Part shown: one piece after another, positions 32,960 through 46,362 of the stretch | Position numbering within the stretch: the first letter of the stretch is position 1 | Layout: each line of letters opens with the position of its first letter | Source: Ehretia macrophylla | Lineage: Eukaryota; Streptophyta; Magnoliopsida; Boraginales; Ehretiaceae | Reading direction: 5' to 3' | Assembly (NCBI GenBank): GCA_037974665.1 | Contig: CM075771.1 | Location: forward strand, 20,309,425 to 20,373,424 | Length of the DNA: 64,000 nt | Position numbers and translations under genes: made by a program | Notes under the pieces: model-generated | The model's input: the letters and a program-made list of their open reading frames with translations, nothing else | The model's database searches: none | What the model was told of the DNA's origin: nothing

Positions 32960-35005
32960 CTGCATGTCAGTTCAGTAAGGAATAAGGATTTTTGTTATTA
33001 ATTTATCTTTTTTGACGGAAAAATGAAATAAATTTAAATAGACAAACTGAAAACAGAATCATAAGAAAAAAGGGTATCCTATGTCACTCCGTTGCTTATA
33101 TATCAAGAGTAGATACTATAAATGAAGTCGGGAATTGCTAAATTTTTCGAGATCTAGGAAGAGATCTGCCTTTTAAAGAATTTGTAACAATTCAATTAGC
33201 AGGCTGGTTTGCTCCCCTCTTATCTCTCTGAAATGCGGTAGCCACCTAAGAGAGTACGTATCTCCAACAATTAATGCTCTCTACTTTGGCCAGTATATGT
33301 TTATTACAGCATGGAAAAAAAAAATATTTTATGTAACTCCATTATATAGTAGGAGTATATATATATTGAATGTCGAATCTCTTATATATATCGTAAATAT
33401 TTTATTATACAAGGACAAGTGAATGGTGATATCATAATAATATTGTTCTAGAAAAGGACATAAATCAACTTCTTGTAATGTGGACAATTACTTAAAATTT
33501 ATTTTTTGTTTCTCTAAATTTAAATCGTCCACTTCCACTATATATATATTTTTCAAAGTGAGAATCATGAATTCAACTTTTTCTTGATCATTTCTTTTTG
33601 CTAGCATACTAAATGCCTTAATTACCTTTGGATTAATTCCTATACAGACTAATCAGGAATCAAACGCAAAAAGTTCGAAATCTCACGTTTGATTATTATT
33701 TTCAGATTATAATTAAGCTTTGTGAAAGAAGAAACTGAAACACATGAGTTCCTTCCTGCCTTGATGAGAACAAGAAATGCACAAAAATTACCTAGAGAGA
33801 ACTTGATCACTGGAAACTCTGATGATGAGTATACGTAGTTATCAGGAATGCAGCCTTGACCATCCTTTTTCCCGTCACCAGAATGTCCATGGGGGCAAGA
33901 ACAAGTAAAATTTCCATCGTAATAATTAGTGCAATCAAATGTACATGGAGAGTCGGCACATTCATCAATATCTGTCGAAAGAATTAAGCAAAAACATTAG
34001 TTGATCAAGTCTGTTATGCGCTTTGAGAAAATAAACTAAGTCGTCGTTCAAATGTTGATTATAAATTAACCAACCTTGGCAGCCCGGATCAAGATAAGGG
34101 TTGCCCTCATAGCCTTTATTGCAGCTGCAACGATACCCTCCCAAGCCGGTATCTGAATCAACGCAAGAACTATTCGCTTTACACGCATAGTCCTTTGACT
34201 TTTCGGCTTGTGCGCAACTCAAATTCCCAATCGCCCAGTCTAGCACTCTGGGAACACTATCCTTGATTCTATTCCGAAACCCAGGATCTTTTAAATCTTT
34301 TACCCCGCCGAATGTAAAACGGTCTTGTTCACCAATAAAGGCATAACTGCAAGGATTGAATGAGTTGAACTCGGCCGTCTGTTTATTCGAACTGCGTATG
34401 GTTGTGGTGTAGTACCTTTGACGCTTTGGTATAGATACTTGACAACACCCAATGCCAGAACAAGACCCATTAATCACATCATCTACTTTGGAACAGGACG
34501 ATACGCATCCAGTGTAGCTGGTCCAATTTTCATCACCTATATAACCAACGTCGTAGCAACTGATGAGGAAGAATTTGTTTGCGTCTGAGTAGGTGAATGG
34601 ACTTTTTCGTAGACGAGTTTTGATTGTTGTAGAACGTGTTACTTTCCCTGATGAATTGTAGCACCTCATGGCAATGACATTTGAAATGCGCAGTTGGGTG
34701 TCTGATATGTCATATATCTGGAAGCTACCTACGAAGGGCTTGGGAGGGTTGAAAGTATCGTTGCATTTGATATTGAATCCAATATCTAAAGCACAATCTG
34801 TTCCTATGCCAAATGGGTATGGAATCGTCAGATTGCCGCATTTAGTTGCGCAATGTTCATGCTTAGCTCTTACGGGAGCTTTCAGTATAGAGTGCGTATT
34901 AATGTCGGTTGTATTAATTGAGGTGGTGGTATTAGTCTCGGTTGTGGCTAGCATCAACACTACAGGCCAACAGAGGAAAAACCAGGCTACGCACCGAATG
35001 AACAT
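31711..35005 (-). CDS. Gene C: WAK-like receptor kinase, three exons, one frame break in the kinase
   Basis: Best-preserved cluster member. Exons are 34075-35005, 33792-33971 and 31711-32959, joined by GT-AG introns in the phases used by WAK genes. The protein would have a signal peptide (residues 1-23), GUB_WAK domain, EGF-like repeat, calcium-binding EGF, one membrane helix and a full Ser/Thr kinase, near 725 residues, normal for WAK/WAKL receptors. Members sense cell-wall pectin fragments at the plasma membrane. One base is missing from an A-run near 32335, just before the DFG motif, relative to genes A and B, so the frame shifts between 'LLDDYHTAK' and 'SDFGAS'. This is either a recent inactivating change or a sequencing error. 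The start was chosen for its signal peptide. Upstream control signals are not identifiable. Confidence 0.85.
33792..33971 (-). CDS. Gene C exon 2: calcium-binding EGF repeat
   Basis: The exon starts after 'TTCGACAG' and encodes '[14 protein letters not shown]' through '[11 protein letters not shown]' to 'EFPVIKFSL', with donor 'TCTAG|GTAATT'. The D-I-D-E-C start and cysteine spacing are those of a calcium-binding EGF domain, the usual second exon of WAK genes. It is 60 codons, four more than in gene A because of an insertion near 'YVYSSSE'. Confidence 0.9.
34075..35005 (-). CDS. Gene C exon 1: signal peptide, GUB_WAK domain, EGF-like repeat
   Basis: Residues 1-23 ('[20 protein letters not shown]') are a clear signal peptide. 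An Asn/Thr-rich spacer and the GUB_WAK pectin-binding-type domain follow ('[17 protein letters not shown]', 'PPKPFVG'), then the WAK-associated part with '[13 protein letters not shown]', and an EGF-like repeat with six cysteines ending '[10 protein letters not shown]'. Many Asn-X-Ser/Thr sites fit a wall-facing glycoprotein. The donor is 'CAAG|GTTGG'. Confidence 0.9.
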
Positions 35006-36121
35006 CTTGCTTTAATTTGCTTGGACTTATGGTTGGCGGCGGTATTATGCATTCATTGAGGCATTATATAGACTAGAAAACAAGTGTTTGTAATAGACTT
35101 TTGATATGGTCAAGTTCCTATAAGCACGCATCTTTCCCCAATTGAAAGGCTGCATCCTATATAGTTATTAAACTAAGCTTGTCCTATCATCTTACTTACA
35201 AAGGCCAAGTAGAATTAATATACACGCTCGAGACTCGAGAGTTTTTCTTTCTTCTTTGACACATTCTTTTTAGACACGCACAAGTGGGAGAAGATTGAAC
35301 CAAGCTGAAACCGTCAAGGATGTGATGCTGTTTCTTTGATTTGTACGACTAATTAATTCTTCAAGTCTTTAATTTTCACTTTTGAGAAACAAAACCAAAA
35401 TTACAACTAATAAGAAGAAAGTTTAATTTGCACTCGGCGCTTATTCAAATTCTCGAGCAAAAGCTCATGCAATTTCAGTGAGTTGACCATAGCTCCGACT
35501 AACGAGCTCATGTTCCTCAATTGTAATGCTTGAACATTTCCATCGAATCCGGTATTGTGTTTTATATTTCTCTCTTCCTAGTTTTGAAATCTATAAATCG
35601 CTAAGTTGTTTATTTATTTATTTATGATGAGATCATACTGATTTTGATTACAAATATTTTGGTGCACGACACGCCCAAACACATTCTAAATCAGTTAATA
35701 CTCAAATTTTTAATCTCAATAAGTTATTACGAGAATATTCAATCCAATTAGCTTGTGGGGAATAAATCATTAAGAATCTTTTTATGTTAATTGACTCGCG
35801 GGACATAATATATAGTGTGTCGGCGGCTGACATTCGAGAACATATCTTCTCACATGTTATTTTTGTATGTAAGGAGGGAAGTTGTCAACAACATAAGGGA
35901 TTGGCGGAGGTTGACGCGACTCTTTCAACCTCTCAATGGGATTGGTAGGGAGGTTGAGGCGACTCTTCAAACAACTTAACTCGCAGGCAAGGATTTTAAA
36001 AAGGAAAATGTCAACATATAAAGAAGCTAAAATAAACAACTTATCAAGTTGACAGGAGAAAAGAAAACGACTTATCAACGCGATTTTGTTTTTTACTTGC
36101 CACGGTGTCGTGGAGTCGATA
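35006..36121. other. Upstream region of gene C; no gene seen
   Basis: This is the presumed promoter of gene C on the minus strand and intergenic DNA. A minus-strand TATA-like motif may lie near 35065-35075 ('gcattatatagac' on the plus strand), about 65 bases upstream of the start. The short frames here are not convincing. At 36122 the second copy of the gene-flank block begins. Confidence 0.4.
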
Positions 36122-37047
36122 AGTTATAAATTTCAGAAAGTTGAGCATTATATTACGTCATGAAATATGTACAAAAATATGGTGACTCAATTAGAACCCC
36201 ACATGACTTTCCTACGATTTAAGCACTTGTCATAAAAGTGGTCATTTAATATACTTTTTGAGAATCATATAGTTTCCATATTTATTTTGCTAAATATATT
36301 AGTTTAGATTTTGATATTTAATACTTTCTAACCATGGTTAGAAGGTTAATTTAATAAAATTAATATAGTTTATAGATGATATTTGATAACAAATATCATT
36401 AATCTGGATATATCGTAGAGAACGAAATTGTAGAGGAGCCAAATCCAATTTAATTAGTTATACTTGTATCTTTACTATGTATAAAATTATCACTTGAATT
36501 TGTGAACTTGGCATTTTTATTCCAACGATATTATAAATTTGAAGGATTTACACAGTTTTTGGCAATAATATCCTTAACCAATTATGGAATAACTACGACA
36601 ATACTTAAGAGTTGGATATAATGGTCAAGTAATGACCTATAGTAATTAGAGGTTTTAGGTTCGAACTACGACTTAGCCTTCTATACAACAAAAAAAAAGA
36701 AAAAACAACTCATTAATATAACGTACATCCTATTAGCCTGACTCACCTTTAAACAAAATTGGTGATTATAAATGATGCCTATATTATTATAACCAGTGTC
36801 TTGACTAAGCACGGGCAAAATATTGCCTACTTAAATCAAATAATCCCAGTGCTAAAGTACTTAAGAATCCAGAATCTTTCTTTGATTTGGAAATCTCTAC
36901 TTTCTTAACACATTCTGCGAACTAGCTCCACATATTCGTCATGGCTGAACATAATAACATGTTCATTAGTTTAGTAACAACTCGATGACCTTGTTCAAGG
37001 CAAGTGTGCAAAAACAATAAAGATGAGAAGTGCATGTACCCACCAAT
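36122..37047. repeat. Gene-flank duplication, copy 2, first segment
   Basis: The uninterrupted counterpart of 1755-2120 plus 8335-8930. It reads straight through the place where copy 1 carries the gypsy element ('ttagttatacttgtatct'). It ends at 37047, where a copia element is inserted. Confidence 0.82.
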
Positions 37048-37615
37048 TGTTAAGGGGAGCTCCAACAGCTCCCCCAAATGTCAAAAACCATCAAATTTGA
37101 GGGAGCTGTTGGTCCTATATAACTCTAATAGCTCCCTTAAATGATCCCCCATATTTTAGGGGATAAATGATTTGAAGTTTGGATCCCTTATTACTTGAGG
37201 ATCAAATTCTTCCCCTATCTCATCCCCTATAGTTTTTAATGTTATAGAAGTATGAATTTTCTATATAGGGGAGCTGTTGGAGTAAAATTAAAATAGGGAT
37301 TGTATAAAATAAGAGATTGGTTAAAAATAGGGGAGCTGTTAGAGTGAAACTAAAATAGGAGATCTGTAAAAATAAGAAAAATACTTCAAATCCCCTAAAT
37401 GTAAGAAAAAAATAAGAGAACTGTTGGAGTTGGCCTAAGAACTCCTCAATCTCATAATTATCTGGACTCTTGAAGACTCCTACAAGAACCAAAACTTCTT
37501 TTAAATTTTGTATTGTACTTCAATGTATATCTTTGTAACTAAATCATCTTGTACAATGGTTATATAAAGATCAATAGAACATCCTGCAATCTTAACGGCA
37601 AATATTTCTCTTTCA
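37048..37615 (+). repeat. 5' LTR of the outer copia element (interrupted by a MITE)
   Basis: It starts 'tgttaagg' and resumes after the MITE with 'actcctcaatctcataatt', ending 'atatttctctttca', as in the 3' LTR. Confidence 0.9.
37054..37435. mobile_element. Harbinger/Tourist-like MITE inside the copia LTR
   Basis: The ends are 'ggggagctccaacagctcc' and '...aactgttggagttggcc', inverted. TAA lies on both sides (37051-37053, 37436-37438), while the intact 3' LTR has TAA once at this place. Several internal copies of 'ggggagctgttggagt' occur. 382 bp, non-coding. The TAA duplication is the Tourist/Harbinger signature. Confidence 0.9.
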
Positions 37616-37663
37616 TGGTGTAAGAGCCTAGGTTTTTTTTTTTCATGTCCAAGCTTAGCATCC

Positions 37664-40145
37664 ATGGCCTCACCCTCTTCCTCTTTAAACACTGCTCCTG
37701 CAACCCAAACTACTGATCCTCCGACTCAAATCACCCTTCCCACGGTTGATCATATACATCAAGAACTATCTCTCAAACTGGCCACTGATAATTTTCTCTT
37801 ATGGAAGACCCAAATCTACCCGGTTCTCCGTTGTCATGGGCTGCTTGGTTTTCTCGATGGAACCATTCCTAAGCCAATCTCTTCTCCGGATGCCATAGCC
37901 GAATGGATACGACTTGATCAAATGGTCCTCGGTTGGATATTGGTCTCTCTCTCAGACATTTTTTTCTCTCAAGTGGTGGATGAACACACTGCTCGTGACG
38001 TCTGGTTGACCTTGGAGGTGCTATATGGCTCACACTCTCATGCACGGATTCAACAATTAAAGACAGAACTTCAGTCTCTGGTTAAGGGATCCATGTCCAT
38101 TCATAGCTACATACAACAGGCGAAATCTCTTTCCCTTGCTCTCGCGAGTGCAGGCAAGCCTGTTGATGATGAAGATCTTACCTTGTGGACTTTACGCGGC
38201 TTAGGGTCCAAATTTGACTCCATTGTTGCTGCGATAAATTCTCGTGCGACCTGCCCCACCTTTGCGGAAGTTTGCGGACTTCTTTTGGACTATGAATTGC
38301 GGATCTCTTCGACTTCTTTATTGGCCAAGTCTACTGCCTTCACAGCAACTCAGGCACATTCCGTTGTTTTTGACAAGTTCTCACCACATCAGGTTTCTTC
38401 TAATTATTGCAAACAGCAATCTTCCTCTTTGTCCACTCAGTCATCTCGTGCTCCTCAAGCAGGCAGAGGTAATATTAATGGTAAACGAGGCCGTGGTGGT
38501 CGCGAGTCTAATCGTGGCCGTGGACGTTCTGTGTCATCTTCATCTCCTGTTGTTTGCTATCGATGTGGTCATCCAACTAAAGCTTTCAATGCTGTCACCA
38601 TAAATGATCCTACAGACCCGAATTGGTATTTAGACACCGGTGCGACACACAACATGACTCCAGATGGCAATCAAGTTTCGGGTAAGTCTCCATATTCTGG
38701 CACTGATACTGTTATGGTTGGAAACGGCGCTGGCCTACCGATTTCTAACACAGGTCAAGCTTCTCTTCAGTTATCGGAAGGTTCTAATTTAAAGTCTCCA
38801 GTCTTACATGTTCCATCTCTTGCTAAGCGGCTAATCTCTGTTGCACAATTTACACGTGATCATAATTGTTTTTTTATTTTCACATCTTCTGGTTATTTGA
38901 TCAAGGACATGAAGACAGGGCATTTGCTACATCAGGGAACGATCAATAATGGACTTTATTCACTTCAACAGCCTTCCAAGCATTTATTCCTTGCAAATAA
39001 AGTCAGCTATGATGTTTGGCACGCACGTCTGGGCCATCCATCTGCCCGAGTTCTTCAATAAAGTTCTTCAGTTTCCTACTTCGACGGTTGATAAAAGCTT
39101 ATGCGGTAGTTGCCAGTTGGGTAAAAGTCACCGTCTTCCGTTTGACAATAAATTGCAGCGGTCTGACTCATTATTGAATATAGTGCATTGTGATGTTTGG
39201 GGTCCAGCTCCAACATCCTCTTCTGATGGTTTTAGATTTTATCTTGTATGAGTTGATTACTATAGTCGCTTTGCTTGGTTTTATCCGCTTTTATGGACAT
39301 CAGATGTTATAACTATTTTTCCTGATTTTATCAATATGGTTCAGAACTTGTGCAATTCGAAAATTAAATGTGTACAATCAGATGGTGGTGGTGAGTTTAT
39401 TAATCATTCTCTACAAACGGTTTTCCATGCTTATGGTATTCTGCATCGTATCTCATGTCCGGGGACACCAGAACAGAATAGTGTTGCACAGAGAAAACAC
39501 CGTCATATAGTTGAGACTGGACTCACATTATTGGCACATAGCTCCTTGCCTGCTACATTTTGGGTGCATGCCTTTTCTACTGCTGTGTATTTGATCAACC
39601 GTTTGCCCATACCATTACTTGGTCATAAATCCCCCTATGAGCTGTTGCATGGTTCTCCGCCTGACTACTTGACTCTTAAGGTATTTGGGTCGCTTTGTTA
39701 TCCGTGTCTTACTCCGTTTGGTCGTCACAAATTAGCCTTCAAAAGTTGCTAGTGCGTCTTTCTTGGCTACAGTACTTCTCATAAGGGTTATAAATGTTTC
39801 AGCCCTACTACTGGAAAAATCTTCGTATCGCGCCATGTCGTGTTTGATGAACTTAATTTTTGGCGTGATTGGAAATCTTCTAGTACTTCAGAATCATCGC
39901 TGCCATTTAATTTTCGCAAGTTTCCATCTCAGTTGCTTACAAGTCTGCCACCAAGTGATTCAATTTTATCTGCACAAGATCCTCTCATAAGCCAACCAAG
40001 TCAAACGTCTCAAGACTTCATTTCTCAAGACATTTCTTCAACTCATACACCAGAGATTGCTATTCAACATAATATGGACCAATTGCCACCAAATCACATT
40101 GATATGTTGCATGTTGATGGTGCTCACTCAATCGTGCCTACTAAA
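37664..40145 (+). pseudogene. Outer copia gag-to-integrase remains
   Basis: A copia gag opens at 37664 ('LKLATDNFLLWKTQIYPVL', 'GLLGFLDG'), with a basic Gly/Arg-rich stretch and part of a zinc-knuckle. The protease signature region ('WYLDTGATHNM') and a GAG-pre-integrase and integrase core ('SDGGGEFINHSL', 'GTPEQNSVAQRKHRHI') follow. It is interrupted at 40145 by the nested copia element. Broken fossil. Confidence 0.88.
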
Positions 40146-40736
40146 TGTAAGAATATTTTAGTGCTTTGTGAATGGAAATTATTAATTAAAGATTAGTGGA
40201 ACAACTTTGTGTAACATGCTTGCTAAGTTTTGTGTGCAAAGATTCCTTGCTGCTATAAAATCCGTGTCACTTTGCATGCTTGCTAGAATAATTGTGCATT
40301 TATTTATATATATTTTGGTGGGTAATGATGACTCCCACTATAAAGTTTGCCTATATATTTGTGTGTGTTTTGCTGGTATTGAGGATGAAAAAGAACAGAG
40401 AGAACAAGAACGAAAATTAATTTCATTTTATCATTGTGTCCAATAGAGAGAGTTTGTCATATTCAGTTCAATAGTTTCGTAGTTTGGTGTGCTCCTACTA
40501 CGAAGAAAATATCGTTGTATCCTGGGAGACTTACGTTAATCAACCGAAAGCACCGTAGCGGGACGTTAAAGTATTAAGGACATCGAGTCTAACTCGAGCC
40601 TCGATATCATCTATATTTGGTTTATTTCTACATCCTTAAATTTTAATATTGTTAATTTTATATTCTGTTATTTTAATCTTTATTGCACATCTTGTATTTA
40701 TATTTACAACACTTCTCTCATTTTAATTGTCCAACA
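40146..40736 (+). repeat. 5' LTR of the nested copia element
   Basis: It starts 'tgtaagaatattttagtg' and ends 'attgtccaaca'. A TATA-like 'gctataaaatcc' lies near 40253. The short reading frame 40207-40446 lies wholly in the LTR and recurs in the 3' copy; it is not a gene. Confidence 0.95.
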
Positions 40737-41143
40737 ATCTTAAGACTTTAATTAATAATTTCTTTAATATGATTCTGTGAAGTATAACAAACTGGAAAAT
40801 AAATTACATTTCCATATACCTCTTAATTTTCTGATGTTAATGGTGAAATTTTCATCAAATTTGGACTTAAAATGAGAAAGATATGAATTTTTTAAGGACC
40901 TAATCTTGAACTGTTCAATACCAATTGCACGTTTCTTTGTTATCGTTTTCTTGCTATTACTGCATTCGCATACGCTTTGCTGAAAGAAGAATCTTGCATT
41001 ATAATATATATATATATATATTATATTAACATGCAGTGACTTTATATATTATAATATATATTATTTGTATATTAACTAATATATATTATTATATTAATTG
41101 TATATTATATTAAGTTATTGCTGAAAGGAAACTTTGCATTATA

Positions 41144-41210
<67 letters not shown>

Positions 41211-41452
41211 TAGTTGTAGTAGCTTTATATTATTTTAGTGATATATTATATTAGTCATTGTAGCTTTTGATGCAGTAGCATTATAATAAATTGTCCATTT
41301 GAGAAGCAAAATTTTAATTGTTTTTGCTGTTACATAGGCTTGATCCTAGGACCTCAAGGTTACTAATGAGAAGAGTCTACCACCGAACCAAATGTTACTT
41401 CTTGGTTCTTAAGTGACAAAATAATTATTAGTAGACTGTTCTCTAACTGAAT

Positions 41453-41485
<33 letters not shown>

Positions 41486-41704
41486 TTGAGTAATTGTTTT
41501 ACTTAATTAGTTTTAACTACTTACTTGACTGTCTAATATAAATATATATACATATAGTAGACTATGTGATTTTAATATTTCTTTCAAAAGTATTATTTCC
41601 TTAGTCGTTACTTTAATTTTGGTGTTAAATTATTTTGCGACTAACTTTATTTTTGTGCAACGTGTATAAATAGGTATTTGGACTTAATATAAATAATATT
41701 AATC
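40737..41704 (+). other. Leader of the nested copia element with microsatellites
   Basis: This long untranslated leader has an (AT)n tract (about 41142-41205) and an A-run (about 41453-41482). Directly after the LTR the sequence reads 'atcttaagactttaattaa', which is not the usual 'tggtatcagagc' primer site. No gene. Confidence 0.7.
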
Positions 41705-44700
41705 ATGAATACCGAGACTGGAAATTTGAATTATGGACAATCATTTGTACCTAATAACCCAAACGTGCCCTTGACTGGAAGTGGATCAACCAGTGAATCT
41801 ACGGGACATGAGAATGTACCTTTGGCTAGGCCATCGGTGACTGTTGCTTCGGCTGTGCCATTTGTGGCGTCAACTCCTGTTGGACATGGCGAGAGGCCAG
41901 AAAAGTTCAACGGGAGGGATTTTAAGAGGTGGCAACAGAAAATGTTGTTCTACTTGACCACCTTGAATCTTGCTCGATTTTTGAAAGAGGATGCACCACA
42001 GTTGGGTGACGATCCTGATATGCAGACTGTTGCTGCTGTTGATGCTTGGAAGCATGCAGACTTCCTTTGCAAAAACTATATCCTCAACGGGTTGGACAAT
42101 GCGTTGTATAACGTCTATAGCCCAATGACAACTGCTAAGGCACTGTGGGAATCTTTAGAGAAGAAGTATAAAACGGAGGATGCGGGCACAAAGAAATTCG
42201 TTGTGGCCAGATTCCTTGACTTCAAAATGGTAGATTCCAAGCCTCTGATGCCGCAAGTAGATGAGTATCAGGTACTCATTCATGAGTGTCATGCAGAAGG
42301 TATAAATATGGGAGAACGTTTTGAATCTGGTGCACTTATTGAGAAGTTGCCTCCTAACTGGAAAGACTTCAAGAGTTATTTAAGGCATAAGCGAAAAGAG
42401 ATGACTCTTGAAGATCTAGTTCTGAGATTGAGGATTGAAGCAGACAACCGCAAATCTGAAAAAAGAGTTGATTTTTCGCCTTTGGAATCAAAGGTTAATG
42501 TGGTGGAGCATGGTCCAAGCAACAAAAAGAGAAAATTCTCCAACCAAAGTCAAAAAGGGGGAGAACATAAGAAGCAGCAGTTCGGTGGGAATTGCTTTGT
42601 CTGTGATAAGCCGGGTCACAAGGCAAGAGACTGTAGGCACCGCAAGAACCAGGGCAATCTGAAGAAGAGGAAAGCTCAGGCAAATGCTGTGGAAGACCTG
42701 GGCAATGATCTCTCTGACATTAATCTGTCAGCTGTCGTGTCAGAAGTCAATCTGGTGGGGAATCCAAAGCAATGGTGGGTGGACACTGGGGCCACTAAGC
42801 ATGTTTGCTCTGATAGGAGAATGTTCACTACCTATCAAAATGTTTCTGAAACCCTTTACATGGGTAACTCCGCCACTTCGAAGGTGGAAGGAACTGGAAA
42901 GGTAATCTTGAAGTTTACCTCTGGAAAGGAGCTGACACTCAACAATGTGCTGCATGTCCCAGACATCCGAAAGAATTTGGTTTCTGGATCCTTGTTGAGT
43001 AAGAACGGATTCAAATTGGTGTTTGAGTCTGGTCAATTTGTGTTAACCAAATTTGGAATGTTTGTAGGCAAAGGCTATGAGTGTGATGGCTTATTTAAGC
43101 TCAATGTAATGACTATTGCCCCAACTGTTGTAAAGGCTAATGAGCCTACTAAATTTGGTATGAATAAGAATAAGTCTGTTGCTTATGTCTTGGATTCTCC
43201 TAATTTATGGCATGATAGATTAGGACATGTGAATTTTGATTCTGTGCGAAAATTAATCAATTTGGGTCTAATACCTAAAGCTGATTGGAACATAAATAAA
43301 AAATGTGAAGTATGCGTAGAATCAAAATTAACGAGAACTTCCTTTAAATCAGTAGAAAGGAGTTCAGAACCTCTGGATTTAATTCACAGTGATATTTGTG
43401 ATTTAAAATTTGTACAAACTAGAGGTGGAAAAAAGTATTTTATTACTTTTATTGATGATTGCACAAGATATTGTTATGTTTATCTACTCAGAGGCAAAGA
43501 TGAGGCTCTGGAAGTATTTAAACTATACAAAAATGAGGTAGAAAATCAACTCGGCAAAAAGATTAAGATGTTGAGAAGCGATAGAGGAGGAGAATATGTA
43601 TATCCCTTTGAGGAATACTGTGCTGAACATGGAATTGTTCATCAAACGACGGCTCCTTACTCTCCTTAACAGAATGGTATTGCTGAACGCAAAAATCGAA
43701 CTCTTAAAGAGATGATGAATGCTTTGTTGATTAATTCGGGTTTACCTCAAACTTGTGGGGGGAGGCAGTGTTAACTGCAAACCATATTCTTAATAAGGTA
43801 CCCCACAAGAAATTAAGCAAGACACCTTATGAGTTGTGGAAAGTTCGACCACCTTCCTACAATTACTTAAGAGTGTGGGGGTGTCTAGCTAAGGTAGGAG
43901 TTCCAGCTCCTAAAATGGTCAAAATAGGACCAAAGACTGTGGATTGTATCTTCATTGGATATGCACACAACAGTGCTGCATACAGGTTTCTTGTGTATAA
44001 GTCAGAAATAACTGATATACATGTGAATACAGTTATTGAATCAAGGAATGCAGAATTTTTCGAAGAAAAATTTCCTTGTAAAAATACGCAAGAATTAAGT
44101 TCTACAAAAAGAACATATGATGAGAGTCAAAAATTAGATATAGATGATGAGGCTATATCTAAAGATATTGAAGATAAACCAAGACGTAGCAAGAGGGCTA
44201 GAACATCTAAGTCTTTCGGTCCAGATTTTCTAACATATTTGTTAGAAAATGAGCCTCACACTTTTAATGAGGCAATGTCTACTCCTGAAGCTCCTTTATG
44301 GAGAGAGGCAGTAAACAGTGAAATTGAATCCATAATGCAAAATCATACATGGGAACTGGTGGATCTTCCTCCTGGAAATAAACCTTTAGGGTGTAAATGG
44401 ATTTTTAAGAGGAAGTTGAAGGCTGATGGATCAATAGAAAAATACAAGGCCAGGCTTGTCATTAAGGGATATAGACAAAAAGAAGGTCTTGATTATTTTG
44501 ATACATATTCACCAGTCACGAGAATTACATCCATACGGATGTTGATAGCTATCGCAGCTATCAATAATCTTGAGATACATCAAATGGATGTAAAAACAGC
44601 ATTCTTAAATGGAGATCTAGACGAAGAGATCTACATGGAACAACCTGAAGGGTTTGTAGTTCCTGAGAAAGGGAAAAAGGTTTGTAAGCTTGTAAAATCC

Positions 44701-45804
44701 CTTTACGGACTAAAACAGGCGCCTAAACAATGGCATGAGAAATTTGATAAAGTCATGTTGTCAAATGGCTTTAGGATTAATGAATGTGACAAGTGTGTCT
44801 ATGAAAAAGGCACGGGTCAAGAATATGTCATTGTTTGTCTCTATGTACACGATATGCTTATTATCGGGAACAATGATAGTGTCATTAAGTCTACCAAGAA
44901 GATGTTATCCAGTAACTTTGATATGAAGGATATGGGTATGGCAGATGTGATTCTGGGTATTAAAATTACTAGAACATCTGACGGACTAATCTTGTCTCAG
45001 TCCCATTATATAGAGAAAGTACTGGACAAGTTTAATAAAAATGATACTAGTCTCGCGAAGACACCTATAGATGCAAATGTACATCTTACCAAAAATACTG
45101 GTGAAGGAATATCTCAATTAGAGTATTCAAGGATTATTGGTAGTTTGATGTACATTATGAATTGCACGAGGCCCGATATAGCATTAACTGTGAGCAAATT
45201 GAGCAGGTATACGAGCAATCCAGGAAAAGACCAATGGGTAGCTATAATAAGAGTTCTAAGGTATCTGAGATATACATTGAACTTTGGGCTGTACTATACC
45301 CGATATCCAGCTGTACTAGAGGGATACAGTGATGCCAACTGGATATCGGATACTAATGACTCCAAATCCACGAGTGGATACATTTTTACTTTAGGAGGAG
45401 CAGCCGTCTCTTGGAAATCCACTAAGCAAACATGTATAGCCAGATCCACGATGGAATCTGAGTTTATAGCTTTGGATAAAGCTGCAGAGGAAGCCGAATG
45501 GCTTCGACAATTCTTAGAGGATATTCCAAACTGGCCCAAACCTGTGTCAGCTATCTGCATACACTGCGATAGTCAATCTGCTATTGGAAGGGCACAGAGT
45601 AGCATGTACAACGGTAAGTCTAGACATATACGTCGTAGACATAATACCATCAAACAATTGCTCTCTAATGGGGTTATCTCAATTGACTACATAAAGTCAA
45701 AAGATAACATTGCGGATCCGCTTACTAAAGGTTTGAACAGAGAGCAAGTTTACAAATTGTCGAGGGGAATGGGTCTAAAGCCTATGACTAAAGAGTCATC
45801 ATAG
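41705..45804 (+). pseudogene. Nested copia gag-pol region, nearly whole
   Basis: In order: gag ('KFNGRDFKRWQQKMLFYL'), zinc knuckle 'CFVCDKPGHKARDC', protease 'WWVDTGATKHVC', GAG-pre-integrase 'LWHDRLGHVNFDSV', integrase core ('FITFIDDCTRY', 'RSDRGGEY'), reverse transcriptase ('[13 protein letters not shown]', '[19 protein letters not shown]', '[12 protein letters not shown]') and RNase H ('[10 protein letters not shown]', '[10 protein letters not shown]'). This is the Ty1/copia order (integrase before reverse transcriptase). About one or two breaks; a fossil, though very recent. Confidence 0.93.
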
Positions 45805-46362
45805 TGGAAAACCCTACCTACGTGACAGGAGATCCCTGGAAGTAGGTTCAAAGGGAAAAACTGAGCTATGAATGATTCATCGAGAGCACTGTGGGGGTAA
45901 TACTCCCACCTATTCCTATGATGAGCAGACAGTGCTGCCTGCATGTGGTTTAGGATAAGCTATGCTTTTAATGATACTTATATCTTGGAAAATCCAAGTG
46001 GGCTATTACAGGATTATTCTTAATAAGTGATCACCTATGTGAGTAGGGAGTGGGCCGCTCCTACGAGAATCTCTAAGGCTGAATTCTCTAGAGTACTCAT
46101 GAAACTGGGAGTTGTTCAGGGCCAAAATGAACACAACCGTGAGAACTGAAGTATGGTTAAGAGGATGTTGTGTGAGTTCTATTGTCTTGGTTTACACAAA
46201 AGCTGAACAGTTCAAGACATCGCGTTCACTGGTTAGCAAGTAAATCCGATAGTTCTCACTACGGAAGGTTCAAGGCCAAAAGTTACCTATCCGGAAGCAG
46301 TATCCATCTTTCAACCTCTCTCTAGTGTCTATGTATTGTTAATTTCCATTCATGTGGGGGAT

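Noticed and set aside
40207-40446. 79-codon open frame with a start codon
   Set aside because: It lies wholly within the copia LTR and recurs at 46424-46663; it has no domain and is not conserved as a gene.
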